From assembly GCF_030019085.1 (NCBI RefSeq), contig NZ_JASEFJ010000002.1:124001-188000 (forward strand): a stretch of 64,000 nt of DNA. Reading direction: 5' to 3'. The notes beneath the pieces were generated by a model. The model saw nothing but the letters and a program-made list of their open reading frames with translations, had not been told where the DNA came from and did not search any database. Shown in pieces: positions 18,595 through 25,885 of this stretch (positions are counted from its first letter, which is position 1; every line of letters starts with the position of its first letter). The translations under genes and the position numbers were made by a program. This DNA is from Methanoculleus sp. GTDB lineage: Archaea; Halobacteriota; Methanomicrobia; Methanomicrobiales; Methanoculleaceae.

Positions 18595-19497
18595 ATGACC
18601 CTGACTGCAATGCGCCTCCCGACCACGGTGGTCGGGAGTTACCCCGTTGTGAAAGGCTCGGGGCTTATGGCCCTTGTTGACCCGCTGAAACACGCGGTGG
18701 AGGTGGCGGTAGAAGACCAGATCGCCGCCGGGATCGATATAATTTCAGACGGCCAGGTTCGGGGGGACATGATCAACGCGTTTACATCTCACCTTCCGGG
18801 CATCAGGGGGGCGGCGGTCGTGGGTAAGGTACAGCCGGCAAGACAGCCTATCACGCTCGCTGACACGAAGTATGCCCTTTCCCGCCACCCGAAGGTGAAA
18901 GGGATCCTCACCGGGCCGAGCACCATTGCATACGGCCTCTCGATCGAGACCCCATTCTACCGCAACAGGGAGGAACTGATCCTGGACCTTGCACAGGCGC
19001 TTGCGGCCGAGGCGGAGTACCTCCAGAACGCCGGTGTTACGCTCGTGCAGATCGACGAGCCCATCTTCTCCACAGGAGCGGCAAACCTCACCGTCGGTCG
19101 CGAGGCTGTAAACGCGATCGCCGGGAGGCTCCGCGTGCCCGTATGTCTTCACGTCTGCGGGAACCTGGGGGATGTTATCGACGACGTCCTCCGGATGAAT
19201 GTCGATCTCTTCGATTTTGAGTTTTCAAATAACCCCCAGAACCTCGAGATAATCTCTAAAAAGGACCTGCACGGCCGGATGATCGGTTACGGCTGTGTGG
19301 ATTCGGCTGATCCCGGTGTTGAGAGCGTCGAGACTATCCGCAAGAGGATTGAAAGGGGTATCGAGGTATTCTCACCCGGCGCCATACTCATCGATCCTGA
19401 CTGCGGTCTGCGGATGCAGTCACGTGAGGTGGCATCCGGAAAACTGAAGAATATGGTTGCTGCGGCAGGGCTTGCCCGGGCGGATCACCCCGCGTGA
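18595..19497 (+). CDS. Core methionine synthase (MetE C-terminal family)
   Basis: This 300-residue protein corresponds to the catalytic C-terminal barrel of cobalamin-independent methionine synthase, without the N-terminal folate-binding half. It starts with LPTTVVGSYP and carries the zinc ligands in CLHVCGN and PDCGL, plus the QIDEPIF motif. In methanogens such short forms take the methyl group from a corrinoid protein rather than methyl-folate, as shown for the Methanothermobacter enzyme. It lies 56 bases after aspS on the same strand, and a strong hairpin follows its stop. Confidence 0.88.
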   Translation: MTLTAMRLPTTVVGSYPVVKGSGLMALVDPLKHAVEVAVEDQIAAGIDIISDGQVRGDMINAFTSHLPGIRGAAVVGKVQPARQPITLADTKYALSRHPKVKGILTGPSTIAYGLSIETPFYRNREELILDLAQALAAEAEYLQNAGVTLVQIDEPIFSTGAANLTVGREAVNAIAGRLRVPVCLHVCGNLGDVIDDVLRMNVDLFDFEFSNNPQNLEIISKKDLHGRMIGYGCVDSADPGVESVETIRKRIERGIEVFSPGAILIDPDCGLRMQSREVASGKLKNMVAAAGLARADHPA

Positions 19498-19504
19498 CTG
19501 CTCT

Positions 19505-19524
19505 CCCCTGATTGAAATCAGGGG
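19505..19524 (+). terminator. Terminator-like hairpin after the methionine synthase gene
   Basis: CCCCTGAT and ATCAGGGG form a perfect 8-bp stem with a TGAA loop, beginning 7 bases after the stop codon. No T-run follows at once, so termination is inferred from position and stability. Confidence 0.5.
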
Positions 19525-19654
19525 CATCCTGGGTATTATCACTGAGATTGCAGCCCCACTTTCATGATATTATACTTGATCATATGCATTTATGTTTCAG
19601 GTGGACGGGCTGTATCCCGCTATTGAAGTGGCAGGGATTAGCCCTGACTTGATC

Positions 19655-20239
19655 CTAAAATACCCTGCTTGTCGTTGATAACTCGATACCCTCCGCCATG
19701 ATGTGGTAGGGGATCACGCGGTTTGGTAAGTCCTCGTCCCTGAACTTTTCGATGGCAAGCTTCCGCTCGACCTCGTTGCCGTGGACCTCCTGCCACAGCA
19801 TGATGAAGATGTCAGCGGCTCGCGCGATCCGTGACTCTTCAAAAGGGGTGTGGAGGTTTGTGTAGAGGAGGTAGATGATGTTCGCCCCCTCCTCGATCAG
19901 CGCTCTGGTCTCTTCGACGACGAGCTTTTGGGCAGCCTCGATCCCCAGCGTGGCGATCAGGGTGGAGAGTGAGTCCACAATGATCCTATCCCCCTTCATC
20001 GCAGCAACCATCTCCTCGACGCTCATACCCCGTGCATCGACCATCCCCTCTTCCGGTATGGCGTCAAGCATCAGATACGTGCCCGTGCGCCCTCCCTCCT
20101 GCCAGAACTGCCGTGCAAGGAGTTCAAGGCCGCTAACTGGCGACCCGGAGATGACTATACAGGCGCCAGCAGGGAATCCACCGTCGAGCGCAAGGTCCAG
20201 ACCTGCAATACCTGTAGAACGTTTTATGCTACCTGCCAC
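19655..20239 (-). CDS. RecA/KaiC-like ATPase-fold protein with degenerate Walker A
   Basis: This 194-residue protein aligns by pattern with the KaiC/RadA superfamily: STGIAGLDLALDGGFPAGACIVISG at the start, a Walker B-like RIIVDSLSTLI near residue 90, and the RAADIFIMLW and FRDEDLPNRVIPY stretches typical of archaeal KaiC-like proteins. The P-loop reads GSPVSGLELL and lacks the conserved Lys and Ser/Thr, so ATP hydrolysis is doubtful. It lies 56 bases downstream of the acyl-CoA ligase on the same strand. Function unknown; a signalling or binding role is possible. Confidence 0.75.
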   Translation of the reverse strand: MAGSIKRSTGIAGLDLALDGGFPAGACIVISGSPVSGLELLARQFWQEGGRTGTYLMLDAIPEEGMVDARGMSVEEMVAAMKGDRIIVDSLSTLIATLGIEAAQKLVVEETRALIEEGANIIYLLYTNLHTPFEESRIARAADIFIMLWQEVHGNEVERKLAIEKFRDEDLPNRVIPYHIMAEGIELSTTSRVF

Positions 20240-20295
20240 ATCTATGCTCCAGGCTATATCCTCGGGAGGATCTTTGCAATTATTTTTCCTTAATA

Positions 20296-21864
20296 CTACC
20301 CTCTTGTATACGAGCGTTCACCCCGGCTGCAGGTATCACAGTAGTCTTCCTGGAGGCGTTTGCGAAGCAATTTCCAGCCATTTACGCGGGGAATCTCCTT
20401 GACAAAGATGACACGGCGGGGGACCTTGTACCCGGCGAGGCGTTCCCTGGCAAAGGCAAGAATATCCTCCGGGGAGAGGCCGTTTCCAGCAGGGATCACC
20501 ACGGCTACGGGGACCTCGCCCCGGTGCTCGTCGACACACCCGAAGACAGCAGCGTCACGGACGGCCGGGTGCTGGACAAGGACGTCCTCAACCTCGGTCG
20601 GGTAGACCTTCCAGCCGGACATGACGATCATATCCTTCTTGCGGTCGGTGAGGTAGAGCATCCCGTTCTCGTCCAGGTGGCCTATATCGCCCGTCAGGAA
20701 CCACCCGTCAGGGAGAAAGACCTCTGCGGTCTCAGCAGGCATCTGCCAGTAACCGAGCGCCACAGCCGGTCCCCGGAGAGCGATCTCGCCGTCATGGCCA
20801 GGGGGTAGTTCGCGCGCAGGATCGTTTGAATCGACTATCTTTACCTCCGAGAACCCGACCGGTGTGCCAACGCTCCGGAACTCGTCGGCGGTTGCATAGT
20901 GCTCGGGACGGATGGCTGTTCCTGTACCTACGACGATCGTCTCAGAGAGGCCATAAGCATTGACGATCGGGATCCCGAACCGTTCGTGGAAGGGTTTCCA
21001 TATGCCCGGCGTCAGGGGTCCGCCGCCGCTGATCATCGCCCTGACGGTAGCAAGCGCCTTCTCGGTTCCCGGAGGTGTCTGGAGGAGAGAGTGGATAACA
21101 GGGGGCATACCGGCGACGATCGTTGCACGATATTTCCTGGTAAGTTCCAGGTAGCGGCCGAGATCAAACCGCTCCATAACGACATAGGTTGCTCCAGCCC
21201 GGAGGGTAGAGATACCCCAGCTGATCCCGACGTGCCCCATCGGGTAGATCCCCAGGTAGACATCCCGGTCTGTGATCCCGAGGACGTCCCGCTCGGCGTC
21301 CATTGCGGCGATCCAGTTGCCGTGGGTGAGCATGGCGCCTTTAGGTCTCCCGGTAGTCCCGGAGGTGTACTGGATCTGGCAGAGGTCATCGAACCGGCAG
21401 TTGACGGCCCGAAGTCCGGCTGGTGACCTGAGGAGATCTGACCAGGGTGTTGCGGCCTCGACCTCCTCCCCGCCGACCGCGATGATATGCCGGAGTCCTG
21501 GCACCTCTTTCCTGATTCGGTTGACGACCGCTGCGCCGTCGACGTCGGTTATGGCCGCAACGGCACCGGCGTCACGGAGAGCGTAGAGTACCTCGTTCTC
21601 CCGGTAGACCCGGTTTGTGGGGACCGCAACTGCACCGATACGCCAGAGCGCCAGGTAACTCAGCAGGTACTCGGTTGAACTCTCAAGGTAGATACAGACC
21701 CGGTCCCCCCTGGCGATACCGAGGTTCTGGAGCCCGCGTCCTATCCTGGAGACGAGATCGAGGAGTTCAGCGCAGGTGTAACTCTCTCCGGTGGAGGGGA
21801 CGATGAGAGCAACCTTCGAAGGGCTGGAGGCGTTGGCATCGAGAAATGTGGTGCAGTTAGGCAT
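20296..21864 (-). CDS. AMP-forming acyl-CoA synthetase
   Basis: This 522-residue ANL-superfamily enzyme activates a carboxylic acid with ATP and joins it to CoA. The core motifs are present: YTSGTTGRPKGAMLTH (P-loop), YGLSET, WFLTGDIGHLDENG and YLTDRKKDMIVMSGWKVYPTEVE, with a C-terminal RVNGWKLLRK holding the expected catalytic Lys. The sequence looks like a medium- or long-chain fatty-acid or benzoate-type ligase, but substrate cannot be set. The ATG at 21864 has an excellent TAGGAG ribosome site 8 bases upstream; an upstream ATG at 22050 lacks one. Confidence 0.88.
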   Translation of the reverse strand: MPNCTTFLDANASSPSKVALIVPSTGESYTCAELLDLVSRIGRGLQNLGIARGDRVCIYLESSTEYLLSYLALWRIGAVAVPTNRVYRENEVLYALRDAGAVAAITDVDGAAVVNRIRKEVPGLRHIIAVGGEEVEAATPWSDLLRSPAGLRAVNCRFDDLCQIQYTSGTTGRPKGAMLTHGNWIAAMDAERDVLGITDRDVYLGIYPMGHVGISWGISTLRAGATYVVMERFDLGRYLELTRKYRATIVAGMPPVIHSLLQTPPGTEKALATVRAMISGGGPLTPGIWKPFHERFGIPIVNAYGLSETIVVGTGTAIRPEHYATADEFRSVGTPVGFSEVKIVDSNDPARELPPGHDGEIALRGPAVALGYWQMPAETAEVFLPDGWFLTGDIGHLDENGMLYLTDRKKDMIVMSGWKVYPTEVEDVLVQHPAVRDAAVFGCVDEHRGEVPVAVVIPAGNGLSPEDILAFARERLAGYKVPRRVIFVKEIPRVNGWKLLRKRLQEDYCDTCSRGERSYTRG

Positions 21865-22235
21865 GAGGCAACTCCTAATGACACGTATGCACTCTGATGT
21901 ATATAATTGTTCATGCAAGACAGGGGTTGATAAAATCCACCCCTGGCGAGAGATTCGCCCGGCGCCTGTATCGGCGCAGACCGCCCGCCAATGAGGGAAG
22001 GGAGTGGGATGGTCGGCGAACGACGCTCCGTGATGGCAATTTGAGTGCATTGAAGATCTCTGAGTCGGTCTCCGCGCATACTGATGGGATAGCCTGAATA
22101 GTTTTGCCTTTCGTCTCGTTTATTTGACGATCCTTTCGGACCCCGGTTGCGATCCGAAAACTCTTCGATTCAGGTTCTGAAACCAGAAAATATTTCGGAT
22201 ACGGGTTATATCGACCAAACAAGAGAGAATACATC
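21865..22235. promoter_or_regulatory. Divergent promoter region between acyl-CoA ligase and feo operon
   Basis: This 371-base gap has three notable parts. An inverted repeat CAGGGGT-11-ACCCCTG (21921-21945) sits just upstream of the ligase TATA box. TTTCGGA at 22134-22140 is matched by TCCGAAA at 22153-22159, and TTTCGGA recurs near 22193. Close to feoA are TATA-like elements (AAATATTT near 22188 and TTATAT near 22205). These repeats are candidate operators for an iron- or acid-responsive regulator, unproven. Confidence 0.4.
21897..21908 (-). promoter_or_regulatory. TATA box of the acyl-CoA ligase operon
   Basis: Minus-strand AATTATATACAT lies about 38 bases before the ATG at 21864 and would give a short leader containing the TAGGAG site. 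Confidence 0.45.
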
Positions 22236-22499
22236 ATGGAATTTAATTCAGCGGATCATACGAGAACAACCACACTTGAATCTCTTGACCCCGGATGCCG
22301 TTCCAGGATCATCGGTATCCGTGCTTTTGGTCCTCTCAGAAAGCGCATGCTTGCCATGGGCATGGTTCCGGGTGCTGAGGTAGAGGTGATCTGGGCCGCG
22401 CCTCTCGGTGACCCGGTAGAATACAGGGTGAAGGGTTACTGTCTCTCTCTGCGGCGTGCAGAAGCAAGACTGATCGAGGTTCTCGTGGAGGTGCGTTGA
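22236..22499 (+). CDS. feoA: FeoA-domain protein 1
   Basis: This 87-residue protein is an SH3-like FeoA domain that assists ferrous iron uptake by FeoB. It reads GCRSRIIGIRAFGPLRKRMLAMG, then MVPGAEVEVIWAAPLGDPVEYRVKGY and a C-terminal LSLRRAEARLIEV, the standard pattern. It opens the operon feoA-feoA-feoB-membrane protein-FeoC-like. Its stop overlaps the next start (TGATG). Confidence 0.93.
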   Translation: MEFNSADHTRTTTLESLDPGCRSRIIGIRAFGPLRKRMLAMGMVPGAEVEVIWAAPLGDPVEYRVKGYCLSLRRAEARLIEVLVEVR

Positions 22500-22741
22500 T
22501 GGGGGCGACCTGCCCGCTGGCGTTCCTCCTTCCCGGCTCGGTGGCGAGGATTGCCGGGCTCAGAGCTGGCAAAGGGCTACAGACACGTCTCTTCGGGATG
22601 GGATTCTGCCCTGACGCCAGTGTGACGGTCGTCACCGCGGACAGGGGTTCGATCGTTGTCTCGCTCGGAGATGCCCGTTACGCCCTCTCAAAGGGAGTGG
22701 CGATGAAGATCCTGGTATGGGGTATCGGTGAGTCTGCATGA
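22499..22741 (+). CDS. feoA2: FeoA-domain protein 2
   Basis: This 80-residue protein is a second FeoA domain: ARIAGLRAGKGLQTRLFGMG, FCPDASVTVVTADRG, and ALSKGVAMKILV. It is clearly different in sequence from the first copy, so this is old divergence rather than recent duplication. The ATG at 22499 overlaps the previous stop; a TTG three bases earlier is also in frame. The stop overlaps the feoB start by four bases (ATGA). Confidence 0.9.
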   Translation: MGATCPLAFLLPGSVARIAGLRAGKGLQTRLFGMGFCPDASVTVVTADRGSIVVSLGDARYALSKGVAMKILVWGIGESA

Positions 22742-23634
22742 CGCCACGCATCAGGATTGCGCTCATCGGGAATCCGAACGTCGGCAAAACGACGATCTTT
22801 AACGTGCTCACCGGTTCAAGGCAACATGTCGGGAACTGGCCCGGGGTGACCGTGGAGAAGAAGACCGGCATGGTCAGCCATGACGGAGATGAGATCGAGG
22901 TAGTGGATCTCCCCGGAACCTACAGTCTGACGGCCTACTCCATGGACGAGGTAATCACGCGGGATTTCATCCTCGACGGGAAGCCGGATGTCGTCATCCA
23001 GGTGGTTGACGCGACGAACCTGGAGCGAAACCTCTACCTGACACTCCAGGTTGTCGAACTCGGGGTGCCGATGGTCATCGCCCTGAACATGGTCGATCTT
23101 GCCGGGGGACGGGGCGACGGGATCGACCACGAACGACTCTCGGCTTTTCTGGGAGTCACGATCGTGCCGACAGTCGGAACCAGTGGAAAAGGTCTGGACA
23201 GACTCCTTGATGCCGCGATCGGGGAGGCGGAGACCCCGCCGAACCATAAGCAGACCGTTGACTATGGCAGCGAGGTGGAAAATATGATCGCAAGGGTTGC
23301 AGACGTCCTCGCCGCCGACACGGATATTGCTGCTCGATACCCGCTGCGCTGGCTCGCGGTCAAAATCCTTGAGGGAGACGAAAACGCCCTGGCAAAGGTT
23401 TGCGGGGGGCCGGCGAGCGCCCGCGTTGAGGAGATCCTCTCTACCATCGACACGGACAATTACGAGGCCATGATGGCGGACAGACGGTATGAGACAATCG
23501 CCGCCATCCTGCCGGGTGTCAGGAAAAGAAGCACTGACCGGCGCATAAACCCGTCCGACCTGGTCGACCGCGTCGTCACCGACCGTTATCTTGGAATCCC
23601 GATCTTCCTTGCGTTGATGTGGGGGGGCGTTTGA
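22738..23634 (+). CDS. feoB: Ferrous iron transporter FeoB, N-terminal part (frame broken)
   Basis: This 298-codon frame encodes the cytosolic GTPase and linker domains of FeoB. The G1 motif GNPNVGKTT, G2-G3 region WPGVTVEKK and VVDLPGTYSL, and G4 NMVD are all present, and the frame ends at IFLALMWGGV. A G7 run at 23621-23627 leads into a TGA at 23632; removing one G continues directly into the transporter domain (MWGAFELTFTVG). So one intact-looking gene is split by a single +1 shift. This may be a sequencing error, a switchable tract or true decay. Confidence 0.9.
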   Translation: MTPRIRIALIGNPNVGKTTIFNVLTGSRQHVGNWPGVTVEKKTGMVSHDGDEIEVVDLPGTYSLTAYSMDEVITRDFILDGKPDVVIQVVDATNLERNLYLTLQVVELGVPMVIALNMVDLAGGRGDGIDHERLSAFLGVTIVPTVGTSGKGLDRLLDAAIGEAETPPNHKQTVDYGSEVENMIARVADVLAADTDIAARYPLRWLAVKILEGDENALAKVCGGPASARVEEILSTIDTDNYEAMMADRRYETIAAILPGVRKRSTDRRINPSDLVDRVVTDRYLGIPIFLALMWGGV

Positions 23635-24733
23635 ACTGACTTTTACAGTCGGTGCCCCATTTGCCACCGCGATCGAGGTTGCTGCCGGCCATCTCGCGGA
23701 ACTGGTGGCCGGTTCGTTTGAGTCTGCCTGGCTTGCCTCGCTCCTCGGCGACGGGGTCATCGGTGGTCTCGGGGCGGTTCTCGTATTCCTCCCGAACATA
23801 TTCATCCTCTTTCTGATCCTGGCGATACTCGAGGACTCAGGGTATCTCGCGAGAGCCGCATTCGTCATGGACAGGCCTCTCTATACCCTGGGTCTGCCTG
23901 GAAAAGCGTTCATCCCGATGCTTATCGGGTTCGGGTGCAATGTTCCGGCGATCATGGCTACGAGATCGATCGAGAACGAGAACGACCGGCTGCTCACGAT
24001 CCTTGCAAACCCCTTCATGTCATGCAGCGCCAGACTGCCTGTGTATGTACTCCTGGCAGGAACGTTCTTCCCCGAACAGGCAGGAAGCGTTGTTTTCTTC
24101 CTCTACGTTCTCGGCATCGCTGTTGCGATCGTGTCTGCGAAACTTTTCAGGAGTACCATACTTCCAGGTGAGGTCTCACCGTTCGTAATGGAGATGCCAC
24201 CCTACCGTCTCCCGACGGCGAAGATGGCGCTCCTCCAGACGTGGAGTCGAGGTTCGATGTATCTCCGGAAAGCCGGTACAGTCATATTTGGGGGCGTCGT
24301 TATCGTCTGGCTTCTTGCGTCGTTCCCGCCGGGCGTTGACTACGGGAGCGCCTGGAGTCTTGCCGGTATCATCGGTCACCTGCTTGAACCGCTTGTGGCG
24401 CCGCTCGGCTTTGACTGGAAGATCGCTGTTGCTTTGATCTTTGGGTTCATCGCAAAAGAGATCGTCATCGGGTCGCTTGGCACACTCTACGGAACTGGGG
24501 AGGAGACGCTTCCTGCAGCGTTACTCGCCGATCCAAGCATTTCGGCAGCGACGGCCCTCGCCCTGATGGTCTTTGTGCTCCTCTACACCCCTTGCGTTGC
24601 GGCGCTCGGCGTCATCAGGAAGGAGACTGGGTCGTGGAAGTGGACGTGTTTCTCGGTCACCTACGGTCTGATCGTCGCCTGGGTTCTGGCTTTAGTTGTT
24701 GGGCGCTTTGCCGCATTTGCCTGGGGTGCATGA
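23627..24733 (+). CDS. feoB: Ferrous iron transporter FeoB, C-terminal membrane part
   Basis: This 368-codon open frame is the rest of FeoB, containing the membrane permease. It shows the Gate motifs GFGCNVPAIMATRSIE and LANPFMSCSARLPVY with their conserved Cys residues, LLQTWSRGSMYLRKAG and FGFIAKEIVIGSLGTLYG, and ends in YTPCVAALGVIRKE plus a last helix. There is no stop or other damage after the shift point, so selection appears to have kept the reading frame until very recently or the shift is bypassed. The first in-frame start codon is a GTG at 23705 without a good ribosome site. Confidence 0.9.
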   Translation, partial: AFELTFTVGAPFATAIEVAAGHLAELVAGSFESAWLASLLGDGVIGGLGAVLVFLPNIFILFLILAILEDSGYLARAAFVMDRPLYTLGLPGKAFIPMLIGFGCNVPAIMATRSIENENDRLLTILANPFMSCSARLPVYVLLAGTFFPEQAGSVVFFLYVLGIAVAIVSAKLFRSTILPGEVSPFVMEMPPYRLPTAKMALLQTWSRGSMYLRKAGTVIFGGVVIVWLLASFPPGVDYGSAWSLAGIIGHLLEPLVAPLGFDWKIAVALIFGFIAKEIVIGSLGTLYGTGEETLPAALLADPSISAATALALMVFVLLYTPCVAALGVIRKETGSWKWTCFSVTYGLIVAWVLALVVGRFAAFAWGA

Positions 24734-25176
24734 GCATGAATGACAAGAACAAAGCTATATTCGGAGCGGTGCTTGGGGCGCTCTACACGGGCACCGGCAT
24801 ACTCCAGTTTGCATGCGCCTTCTTCGGTCCTGTGGGTGGTCTGGAGGGGTTCCACATATCCGGGGATCTCTTCAACGGGTTCGTGCTGCTCGTGATCGGG
24901 GCGGTTCTTATGACCGGTGCCTGGAAGGTCTCTGCCGGCGCCATGGAGGGTATACCCTTCATATGCGTCGGTCTCTTCCTTTCGACTGTCTTCGGGGTGG
25001 TTGCGCTCTGCTCAATCGGGGCCGGGGTACTTGAGGCCACGTTCTTTGCTGAGGGAGGAGAGACCGTGTGTTCGGCCGTGAACGTGATCAACCCGCTCCT
25101 TTATCTGGCGGCGGTAGGCGTCATCGGTCTCCTGGCATGGGGTAGAGAGTTCTTCAGGGGGGCTGGCGCATCATGA
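24730..25176 (+). CDS. Small integral membrane protein of the feo operon
   Basis: I do not recognise a family for this 148-residue protein. It has about four hydrophobic segments (IFGAVLGALYTGTGILQFAC, GFVLLVIGAVLMTG, FICVGLFLSTVFGVVALC, LLYLAAVGVIGLLAWG) and no long soluble domain. Its start overlaps the feoB stop (ATGA) and its end overlaps the next gene, so it belongs to the iron operon and may help FeoB assemble or gate. ATG 24736 is an alternative start. Confidence 0.7.
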   Translation: MSMNDKNKAIFGAVLGALYTGTGILQFACAFFGPVGGLEGFHISGDLFNGFVLLVIGAVLMTGAWKVSAGAMEGIPFICVGLFLSTVFGVVALCSIGAGVLEATFFAEGGETVCSAVNVINPLLYLAAVGVIGLLAWGREFFRGAGAS

Positions 25177-25454
25177 TGCGAAAGATAGCAGAACGGATTG
25201 CCGGAGGAGGGGCCACAATCGGATCGCTTGCGGCCGATCTGGGTGTGGAACCGGATCTTCTGCTCGAACGACTCTTCATGATGGAACGACTCGGGTTCAT
25301 CGAGCGAAGCGGACCTTGCTACGAACCCTCCGTTACCGAGAAATCTTTCTGCCTCCATTCTACCAGGTGCTCAGGCTGCGGCGTTGCCTGGATACCGGGG
25401 GGCGTGTCTTACGGCCTGACGGAGAAAGGGAAGCGGCTTGCGGGGGGCAAATGA
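25173..25454 (+). CDS. FeoC-like winged-helix protein with four cysteines
   Basis: This 93-residue protein has a winged-helix N-terminal half (IAERIAGGGATIGSLAADLG, LLERLFMMERLGFIER) and four Cys at 49, 60, 66 and 69 (CX10CX5CX2C), with CSGCG at the core. FeoC proteins of bacteria combine a winged helix with a cysteine cluster that binds Fe-S and steadies FeoB. Position as last gene of the feo operon fits. The Cys spacing differs from the enterobacterial form, so the name is by analogy. Confidence 0.7.
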   Translation: MMRKIAERIAGGGATIGSLAADLGVEPDLLLERLFMMERLGFIERSGPCYEPSVTEKSFCLHSTRCSGCGVAWIPGGVSYGLTEKGKRLAGGK

Positions 25455-25885
25455 TCCAGGTTGGCCTTGATACCTGGACAAACCCAGAAGAAGATTAAGA
25501 GAAGGTAGGCTGAAGTATCTGCCGGGAACTAGGGCGGCAACCGTGCACTGACGGGAGTTCGGGTGAAGAGCCGCTCCCCGACCCCAGGGTTCGCCCTCAC
25601 TTCTCGAATTTGAGGCGTCTCCGTCATGACCTGTATCTCTGCATGTCCTCTCCAACCTGCACGGGAGGACACGGTCGCTACAGGTTCATCGTGAGTTCCT
25701 GAACAGAGACTCGACGCGGTCTTTCTCGCTCACGCTGAACCACGCATGAATGCGTAGACTGATACAAGGCGATTGCGTCTGGCTGGCAGAGAGGGAAAGG
25801 AGTGAGAGAAGGCTGGTTTTGTGCAGGTCACCAAGGAGACATCCTGTATCACTCGCAACGGAAAGCCCGGTAACCACCTGGTGCA
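25455..25885. other. Intergenic region between feo operon and S41 protease
   Basis: This 431-base gap has no convincing gene. A perfect small palindrome (ACGCAT-GA-ATGCGT) lies near 25745-25760. A 15-base string, AGTTCCTGAACAGAG, at about 25693-25707 occurs again near 45156-45170. The minus-strand frame at 25371-25655 is low in protein-like character. I see no promoter of note except AT-rich bases (AATAATAAAG) just after 25886. Confidence 0.4.
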
